From Ophiothrix spiculata (lineage: Eukaryota; Echinodermata; Ophiuroidea; Amphilepidida; Ophiotrichidae): a stretch of DNA of 38,034 nt. A model generated the notes under the pieces. The model had not been told where the DNA came from. It saw only the letters and a program-made list of their open reading frames with translations, and did not search any database. Position numbers and translations under genes: made by a program. The DNA is taken from the NCBI GenBank assembly GCA_000969725.1, contig JXSR01S023164.1. The stretch is one strand, 5' to 3'. Below are positions 30,912 through 38,034 of this stretch, one piece after another (positions within the stretch are counted from its first letter, which is position 1; each line of letters begins with the position of its first letter).

Positions 30912-31549
30912 TAACAGCATATCCTTTAAAATATAACTCAGAATTTAAGATTATAGTAACAGTTTTCGAAGAACACAATAAGCGGAGTAGGCTCTGAATA
31001 GACCACTGTCGTACGTTTCATAATGCATCTTAAAGTACAACAGATCCGGGAGTTTCTGCATTATAGACAATATTACAACTTGTGCGTAGGTGTCATGCGC
31101 ACAACTTATGAATATGGTCCTTCACGCACTTTTCGGTACTTTCAAGATCCATTGTGGGACATACAAAAGTGGCCTATTGTTTAAATCAACTTTCCAAAAC
31201 CATTAAATGGAGGCAGTCTGAAAATGTTTCTTGATAAATTAAGTTTAGCATATTTCACACTTAGAAGGACAATATGGCAACAAAAGGCAAAACTGTTTCA
31301 TGGGAAATGAGCCTTCCGGGTAGGATAGTTCATTAGAACGACATAATTTGTGTTCTTAATATCCGTAACTTTTGGCCAAAACGACTCCAAAAATTGGTAA
31401 AAATATTCAATTATTTTTCACTTGGCTTGCATTTTTCATTCAAATTTACAAAGTATGGCTGATTTTACAATGCTTGTTTTGCAATAAAAAAAAGTTACCA
31501 AAATGAATCATCTCATGCGATGGGCCTATATGGTGTCGGAGTACAATTA
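30912..31549. other. Downstream intergenic stretch
   Basis: No gene is seen. GTATGGCTGATTTTACAA with the following text (about 31454) loosely resembles sequence at 290-430 in intron 1, suggesting an old repeat. Confidence 0.4.
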
Positions 31550-31674
31550 GATTTTCCAAGATGGCCGCCGTAGGCTTGATTATACACCTCGAGATAATTT
31601 CAAAACATGTATTAAATATTTTATAATAACCTTGAGGTATATAATCAAGTCTATGGTCGCCATCTTGGAAAATC
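31550..31674. mobile_element. 125-bp foldback element
   Basis: GATTTTCCAAGATGGCCGCC at the left returns as CGCCATCTTGGAAAATC at the right, with arms continuing through CTTGATTATACACCTC. It is almost entirely stem. Confidence 0.85.
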
Positions 31675-32097
31675 GAAGTTGTGGCCTTATTGTGCTAGTG
31701 CCTATAAAACGGGGTTTATTTTTCTGCTGGATTATAATTTGCTTTTGCTTTGCCTTATTTTTAAAAAATCACTTAGTGTTGCACCTGAATATAAAGATTT
31801 GAGAATACAAACATCTATTTTTATAAGTTTACATTTTTATATTGAATTGAATAGACAGTTTCTGAAATAAATAAAAACAAAATAAAATGATTTTTTACAT
31901 ACTTGGTTTTATTTCACACATTTATTCTGATACTAATGCATCACTGATATGTACTGTTTGTTTCATTTATTAAATTTAAGTTTCACCATTCCTACAATTA
32001 GCATTATATCTATTTGAGTTGAATCTGAGCTTATGTGCCATGACAGACTGGAGATACAATCAAACAATTGACCATTCGGCAGAGTTAGGGTGCACCA
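31675..32097. other. Downstream stretch without recognised feature
   Basis: AT-rich. A 63-codon frame at 31679-31870 has no family resemblance. Confidence 0.4.
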
Positions 32098-32307
32098 TTA
32101 GATTTCTAGGGGGGAGCAGGAAGTTTTTTGAAAAAAAAAATTCCTCCTCCACAGGCAGAAGAATAACAAATTTACCCTGAACATGGAATAGGCAGGAAAA
32201 CATTAATTTTCAGGGGGGGGAAAATCGCTCCCGAATGGGGCGCGACAAAAAAATTCCAACCCCGAACCCAACTTCCTGCTTCCCCTGGAAATCTAATGGT
32301 GCGCCCC
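32098..32307. mobile_element. MITE with GGTGCACCATTAGATTTC ends
   Basis: Left GGGTGCACCATTAGATTTCT and right GAAATCTAATGGTGCGCCCC are inverted and continue through AGCAGGAAG / CTTCCTGCT; 210 bp. Confidence 0.85.
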
Positions 32308-32639
32308 TTATATAGGTCTGGTGTTTGATACAACCATTTCACCCTCAATGATGAAAAAGGTTGTAGCGTAACATTTCTGGGATTTCCCACAACTTCTGTT
32401 AATTGCATGTCTGTTTTTGACTGCATTCTACTTTTAATAGATGCGATACATATTTTTGGATGATATGTCCATTCCACCAGAGCAGTAGAGGTTTTACTTT
32501 TTCAAATTTCAAATTCATGAATCTAACATCCACGTATTAACTTAAATGTATTTTGCCAGAAATGTTATACTACACCTTCAAACCTTAAGCCCGACTCACA
32601 CTGTGACGAATAGTAAGCGTGAACCCCAAATTACAACGC

Positions 32640-32720
32640 TGCCTGAGCTCGTTGCTGGGTCCATGGGAGGGGCGATCAGGGTCCGTGGGAGGGGCGATCA
32701 GGGGAACGATACCAGTTCTA
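32640..32720 (+). repeat. Dispersed repeat fragment F, second copy
   Basis: It contains a short direct repeat, GGTCC(A/G)TGGGAGGGGCGATC, and is the reverse complement of 27885-27945. Confidence 0.6.
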
Positions 32721-32933
32721 CTAAAACATGGTGGCAAGTTGCGAACGGCATCAACAAGGAACAGAGTTTACAATGACCAAAGTTAGATTTTGTACAGAAT
32801 CAACAAGATCAGATGGAGTGGCTGATCGCAAGGAAAAATGGCTGACGATGAATTACGGAAAGAATGTTGTGTCTTGGTGGCCGAAAACAAAGTCTATGTT
32901 TGTGTGGTCCACATGGCAACAACTACTATTAAT

Positions 32934-33635
32934 TTGTGGCTGTCCAGCCCGTATGAGCCGTAAATGCCAGAAACTTCATTTTGCGCTACAGGTGAAAATA
33001 CATGTCAAGGTCGTTATTTGTCGAAATTGATTTTTTGACAGATTCACAAACCTTGTGCTTACTACAAAAGACCAGCAAAGTTTCATTTCAAGAAAATAAT
33101 AGGAAATGTGAAATAAATCATATTTTCAAGACAATCAACAGGAAATATAGGGCTTACTGATCTTTGAACACGTTTATCTCAGTTACACATTAAGGGTTGG
33201 TTCAAAGTTTTTGGCAGAGGGAATATTCTATGCAACAACTATCCGTGTTTAAATTATTTCCCCTTATACCCTAATGCACCTTGGAATTAGAACGGGGATT
33301 TGATGATAACGTGTAGAATACTGTTTTATTCGCCACCGTGTCGAATATTCTATCATGGAATAGTTGTTATTACATAGATATGCATGAGATTTTAATGAAT
33401 AACGAATAAATATTGCACAAAATTGGCATAGAATATTCTATGGGAAGAAGTAACTAAGAACCGACCCATACTCCCTGACAACCTTTGATGGACCATAACT
33501 TGACTTCTGAAAATCATGTAAAGTTCATTAAGGTGTCATTTTAATTCTTAAAGCATGGTTTGTGTAAATATTTTAAAAAGTGAAAGTGACAAGAGGTGGC
33601 ATTTACGGCTGGTTTGGGATGGACAGTCACATATG
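32934..33635. mobile_element. Dispersed repeat family C, copy 3, interrupted by a MITE
   Basis: The left and right halves match copy 2 in order, with 276 bp inserted at 33193-33468. Confidence 0.82.
33193..33468 (+). mobile_element. MITE family N inserted in repeat C, TA target duplication
   Basis: Ends AGGGTTGGTTC and GAACCGACCCA are inverted (9 of 11), flanked by TA on both sides. The interior has GAATATTCTAT near both ends. The uninterrupted family C copy at 30476-30911 shows the empty site. Confidence 0.85.
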
Positions 33636-33810
33636 AGAACCTCAAATGACTAAATAAGATGGTCATACATGTTACCGAAAAACAACATCGTAATTATCTA
33701 CGCACCTGTTAACTACAGCAGTCTGCATTGACTAGCGAATAAACATCAATTGCTTAATTAACACACGCTGACAGGAAATTTTGCAATTCGCACCTTGACA
33801 TCGCTTAGGC

Positions 33811-33987
33811 CAGGCCTTCTCAAATAGCGGCCCGCTAACTACTTTTATTTGTCCCTTCGATCGCCTCTGGAATACAGACGCATATAGGAAAATCATTGAA
33901 AAGGGTTTTAATTTCGCCCTCCAAGATGTATTTTTGAACTGGCGTTTGTCCTAATGGCCCGCCAACAAATTTATTTGAGAACCCCTG
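33811..33987. mobile_element. hAT-type MITE, 8-bp target duplication
   Basis: Ends CAGGCCTTCTCAAATA and TATTTGAGAACCCCTG are inverted, with perfect GCTTAGGC duplications at 33803-33810 and 33988-33995. CAGG..TTCTCAAA ends are typical of hAT elements. Confidence 0.88.
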
Positions 33988-33990
33988 GCT

Positions 33991-34257
33991 TAGGCCTACA
34001 AAAAAGTTGTTTGTTTGGCGTAACCCCACCGACCCTATTTTTGTTGCTGATCCTGGACTTTTTTTGTGTGTTTAAAATTAAGTATGAAAATGAAAGATAT
34101 GAACATAAAATGTTTTTTGCCCATTCTGCCTTCTCTGTGCACATTTAATGTTAATTTTAAAGGCGAAGGAAAAAAATGAAAAATTTTGAAATTAAAATAA
34201 AATCTGACCTACCTACCCTAGTTTGTTAAGCCAAACAAACAATTATTTTTAGGCCTT
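33991..34257. mobile_element. MITE with TAGGCCTA and TTGTTTGTTTGG ends
   Basis: Left AAGTTGTTTGTTTGGCGTAA and right TTAAGCCAAACAAACAATTA are inverted, with TAGGCCT outside. Its left edge overlaps the hAT target duplication. Confidence 0.7.
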
Positions 34258-34354
34258 ACTGTGAATCTGAATTTATCATAGTGTGCACCTGCCTTTAGAA
34301 TTGAGAATTCAGAAAAATAACAACCATATATATCAACTTTCACGACACCATTAC

Positions 34355-34830
34355 GGGATGGTACAATTTGTGACCCCACTTCCGTGACCCCACTTTATTC
34401 TTGCCAATTTGACACCAATATCACAAAAAATATATTTTTACGTATTTTTAAAGTCATCTGAGGTCATTGAGGGGGTCTTAAAGGGGTTAAATTCTAAAAA
34501 TGCTCCGACTGACTTGAAATTTGATATGGATGTACTTTAGCCTGGACATCCTGAACAACATTTTATAAACACATTTTAAAAATCATTCGAAATCATTAAG
34601 GGGGTCAAAAGGGGTGAAAGGTTGATTTTTGAAATAAGTTGCTAAGAATGTCCTAAAGTACATCCATAACAAATTTCAAGTCAATCAGAGCATTTTGAGA
34701 ATTTGACCTTTGATCTCTTTCGACCCCTAAATGACCTCGGATGATTTTAAAAATGCGTAAATATATATTTTTTGTGGTATTGGTGTAAAATTGTCAAGAA
34801 TAAAGTGGGGTCACTAAATTGTACCATCCC
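34355..34830. mobile_element. Mutator-like foldback element, 9-bp target duplication
   Basis: Left GGGATGGTACAATTTGTGAC and right AAATTGTACCATCCC are inverted, with arms extending well over 100 bp (AATATATTTTTACG..., TGAGGTCAT...). CACCATTAC is duplicated at 34346-34354 and 34831-34839. It is 476 bp and non-coding. Confidence 0.88.
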
Positions 34831-34851
34831 CACCATTACCATGGTATTGTG

Positions 34852-35211
34852 CAGCGGCGTAGCTAGTTGCCCCGGGTGCCACCTCTAGGGGGGCGCCAAA
34901 TCGCCACTACATGAAAAAAATTTGGACCAACAACAGGGGACATACTGCTGAAATTAGCCCATTTTTGCCTAAATTTTTTGCGTGCTCCGCGGGCCCTTAA
35001 GATTTCAGTACTTTTTAGCTTAAATAAGCAAATATTACTGAAAAAAAAGCTAAATTTTTTTGCACGCATTTAGCCAAAAAAGAGGAGTTTTTCAAAGCTG
35101 TTGGAATTTTTGGGGGGCGTACCTTTTCAAGTTGCCCCCCCCCCCCCCCGGGGGGGGGGGCACCAGTTTCACTTCTTGCCCCGGGCGGCAGACGCCCTCG
35201 CTACGTCGCTG
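34852..35211. mobile_element. hAT-type MITE with C/G homopolymer
   Basis: Ends CAGCGGCGTAGCTAG and CGCTACGTCGCTG are inverted. The flanks GTATTGTG (34844-34851) and GTATTGTT (35212-35219) are a near-perfect 8-bp duplication. A C run passing directly into a G run lies near 35137-35160. Confidence 0.82.
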
Positions 35212-35600
35212 GTATTGTTTTCTAGATACATAACCAAATTTCTTAACTTTATATATCAACCTAATGTATCTTATTGATCATTCAAATTTCGATTCGATTT
35301 GCGACTTTCCTCTCATTTTGCCAGAGCAGCCAACATTTTATTCTGGGATTTTTTTACAAACACATGGTTTCACATTACGTTCTCAAGTTAAATACATTCA
35401 TATGATATCTATAAATTCAACTTTCAGTACATTCCTCTAGAACAAGTGTCAAACAAAAACAAACTTACAGCAAAAGGTACCTTCGGTCAGAGCTACATGT
35501 GCCTCGCTAACAAACTCTTAACAAGATAGTTCGCGAACCAGTAGTCTCGCCTGCGTATCGACCGCCTACTTAATCATTCAGTTGTGGGGTGGAGTATAGG
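35212..35600. other. Downstream stretch without recognised feature
   Basis: No gene or repeat is recognised. Confidence 0.4.
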
Positions 35601-35611
35601 ATAGGGTAGGA

Positions 35612-36065
35612 GTGACGTTGGGTCAAGTACTCTCTATGGTCTAAGTTTAATCCATGTGGGGTCAGGTGTTCATGAGTTATGACCTTGACCTCAAAATGAC
35701 CTGGGATGACCTCATGTCAACTTTTTGAACAATTTTGGAAATTTGACCTTAGATGACCTTGGGTCAAGTACTTTCTATTGTCCAAGTGTAATCCCTGTGG
35801 GGTCAGGGGTTAATGAGTTATGTGCTTGACCTCAAAATGACCTCGGATGACCTCAGGTCAACTTTTTGAACAATTTGACCTCAAATGACCTTTTGACCTT
35901 GACCTTAGGTCAAGTACTTTCTATGGTCTAAGTTTAATCCAAGTGGGGTCAGGGGTTAATGAGTAATATGCTTGACCTCAAAATGACCTCAGATGACCTC
36001 AGGTCAACTTTTTGAACAATTTTAAAAATTTGACCTCAAATGACCTTTTGACCTTGAATGACCTT
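35612..36065. repeat. Tandem repeat of about 145 bp, three copies, rich in TGACCT
   Basis: GGTCAAGTACT recurs at 35621, 35762 and 35909 (offsets 141 and 147). Each copy has TGACCTCAAAATGACCT and nearby further TGACCT. Copies 2 and 3 also contain the palindrome TGACCTCAGGTCA. Confidence 0.9.
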
Positions 36066-36386
36066 CACCGCACCCCCAAAAAGGCGCGTCGCGTGTGCTA
36101 ATCCCGAACCCCTTCATGTCACCAAGTTTCATTACCATAGCCCTTACGGTGTAGGAGATATACTTAAAATTAAAAATTATGCAAATTAGGTACTTTATAT
36201 GCATAGTTTGTGTTCAAATTGTACGCAGCGCCAGTTCAGTTTCAACCCTTCCCACTCACCAAATATCATCTATAGGGCATACGGTTTCCGAGATTTGCTC
36301 AGGACAAGAAATGCGGACGACGGACGGCGGACAGTTTTAAGGAATGGCATGTCTCTTACTGAAAAAATTTCAGGCGAGACAAAAAC

Positions 36387-36808
36387 TAAGGCCAAAACAA
36401 ATAAAAAGGTTTGTCTCAGAAACCTGCGCGCATTGCTATGTGAAAATGAATTTAGTGCTTAGAGCTACGCATTGGTCTTTTTTCTCTCTTTTTTATTTTT
36501 TCATCGAGAGTAATGTGGCTATCGACGGCGTCCAGGGTTGTTGTAAATTGCTGTTGAAATTTTACCATGAGTTTTACGTTTTATTTAAACTGTCAAGACT
36601 TCCCATAGTTAAAACGGGCGGGATCGTACTAAGAAACTGGGTACTTCACACACGTAAGTTGGACGATCAAAATTTAAGAGCAAAAAAAAAAGAAGAAAAG
36701 TCACATACTGCATAGCTGATTTCCTAAAAAAATTAAAATTGCATACCTTATAGCTTTTTTTGCAAACGGTTTCTGAGACAAACCTTTATTTTTTTTTTCT
36801 TGGCCTAA
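36387..36808. mobile_element. MITE with GGTTTGTCTCAGAAAC ends
   Basis: Left AGGTTTGTCTCAGAAACC and right GGTTTCTGAGACAAACCT are inverted. AGGCCAAAA and TTGGCCT lie outside. A 123-codon plus-strand frame overlapping it is not a gene. Confidence 0.75.
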
Positions 36809-36819
36809 TCAATATTGCA

Positions 36820-37011
36820 CAGTGGCGTCGCCAGGTTTTCGAAACTGGGGGGGCCACAACATGAAGATGAACCGACAGAATTGTATTGAGTGCTGTATCG
36901 CCGCCCGGCCTGCGGGCGGTCGGCTCAACTTTACCGACGGGCGCTGTTTTTAACCGACAAAATAGTCATTAATGGGGGGGGGCCACGGCCCCCCCTCTAG
37001 CTACGCCACTG
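36820..37011. mobile_element. hAT-type MITE, perfect 8-bp target duplication
   Basis: Ends CAGTGGCGTCGCCAGG and TAGCTACGCCACTG are inverted. ATATTGCA is duplicated at 36812-36819 and 37012-37019. It is 192 bp, with G and C runs inside. Confidence 0.92.
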
Positions 37012-37130
37012 ATATTGCACCTTTTGCATTTGTTCCATCATTATTTCACTCAGGAACCTAAATGATGGCTTTAATTTATTACCATCTCTTCAAATATTGA
37101 TTATTGTTAATTAGACACTTGAAGCTCCGA

Positions 37131-37680
37131 CTTAATGGGACTGGCCTAGATTCTTCCCACTAATTTTTTACCTACATATATTTTACATGAATCAGTAGAA
37201 CATGTTTATAGTAATATACCGGTAACCTACTTGTAGATTTCCATGATTTTGAGGAATATTGGAGAAAATTGCAATTCTTCACCTGCTTTAATTTTTTTCG
37301 CCGGCGAGAAAAAAGATGTGAAAACAGTGTTTCTAGTTTCAAAATTTAAAAAGATTTTGTTTCTACAAATGTAATGGGTAAACAAATTCTTTTTGATGAA
37401 ATTGTTTCTTTTTTAATATGTACTAAATTATCTCGAAGAGCTTTGTTTGATTTTTTATCTGGTAAATCAAGATCTGAGGTACAAATTTAGGATTCAGAAA
37501 ACACAAGATAGTCACACCACCATCAAAGAATGATATATTGCAAATTAGTTATCTCTTAATTTGAGTCATTTTTGTTTAAATTTTTGTACTTTTTTTGGAT
37601 ATCACTACACTTTTAAGCTTTATTTAGAGCATTTCCATAAGTTTTTAATTCTAAGTGGAATCTAGGCTAGTCCCTTTAAG
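37131..37680. mobile_element. MITE with GGGACTGGCCTAGATTC ends
   Basis: Left CTTAATGGGACTGGCCTAGA and right TCTAGGCTAGTCCCTTTAAG are inverted with two mismatches; 550 bp, AT-rich interior. Confidence 0.78.
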
Positions 37681-38034
37681 GTATCTTTTGCTGTAAGTGT
37701 CACATATGTGCACTAAATTTGCACCAATTTGAGCTGCATCAAAAAGGTCCGCCTCCACATCACCACTATCACTGTAATAGCGAACTTTGGGGTCTCAGTA
37801 TACAGATCTGTGAAAACAGATTAATCTATATTTTAACAAATCTAAAAGGTTCATCTGGGGTTAATAATTTGGTAAAATAGTCCATTTTGACAGCTGCTGC
37901 ATATGGCCTTCACTGGGTTTGTCAAAATGAACTATTTTTTCATGTTCTAACAACACTGAGGTTTGTAACAAATAGTTAAGGGGCATTGGACAAAAGGAGT
38001 TTTCATTAGATCTCCTGAAAAGGCCAATTTTCGA
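37681..38034. other. Window end without recognised gene
   Basis: A short inverted pair, AGTCCATTTTGACA / TGTCAAAATGAACT, lies at about 37879-37934. Nothing else is recognised. Confidence 0.45.

Noticed and set aside
36344..36715. 123-codon plus-strand frame as a downstream gene
   Set aside because: It straddles the left end of a MITE and has low-complexity Lys-rich ends, with no family resemblance.

Overview
The window is animal nuclear DNA. It is AT-rich, with long introns, GT-AG splice junctions and many miniature transposons. It holds one recognisable protein gene, on the + strand: most of an acyloxyacyl hydrolase (AOAH), the GDSL-family lipase that removes secondary acyl chains from bacterial lipopolysaccharide. 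The exon-by-exon protein clearly matches the animal AOAH family. Marine invertebrates carry this gene, and an echinoderm- or hemichordate-like source is my guess, but the sequence does not settle the species.

Gene layout. Coding begins inside the gene at 32 and ends at 27586 or 30240. The 5' exons (signal peptide, saposin-B domain, promoter) lie upstream of the window. I place 13 coding-exon positions common to all transcripts or shared by alternatives, plus alternative copies at two of them. Reading frame is kept across every junction. The visible protein is about 405 residues (ending in exon 14a) or 402 residues (ending in exon 14b). Exons 1-3 (32-2463) carry the Asp-rich calcium-binding stretch, exon 4 (3866-4009) the catalytic GDS serine, exon 9 (16473-16547) the GND block, and exon 13 (23322-23398) the catalytic Asp/His of the DGFHP block.

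The notable finding is exon duplication. Three 40-nt copies of exon 8 (11648-11687, 13720-13759, 15188-15227) have the same phases, and only inclusion of exactly one keeps the frame, which is the signature of a mutually exclusive exon cluster. Two complete alternative last exons follow (14a at 27458-27586, 14b at 30121-30240). Each has its own stop codon and AATAAA signals downstream. Together these could give six isoforms of an LPS-deacylating enzyme. A decayed partial copy of exon 4, including the GDS motif, lies just downstream of exon 4 (4035-4106).

Introns and flank. The introns and the roughly 7.7 kb after the gene are packed with non-autonomous mobile elements, several with target-site duplications: hAT-type 8-bp, Mutator-like 9-bp, TTAA piggyBac-like and TA types. 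There are also two cases of one element nested in another, a tRNA-derived SINE, a Penelope-like retroelement remnant, and tandem repeats of 20, 33, 87, 98 and about 145 bp. I see no second credible protein gene and no confident stand-alone RNA gene.
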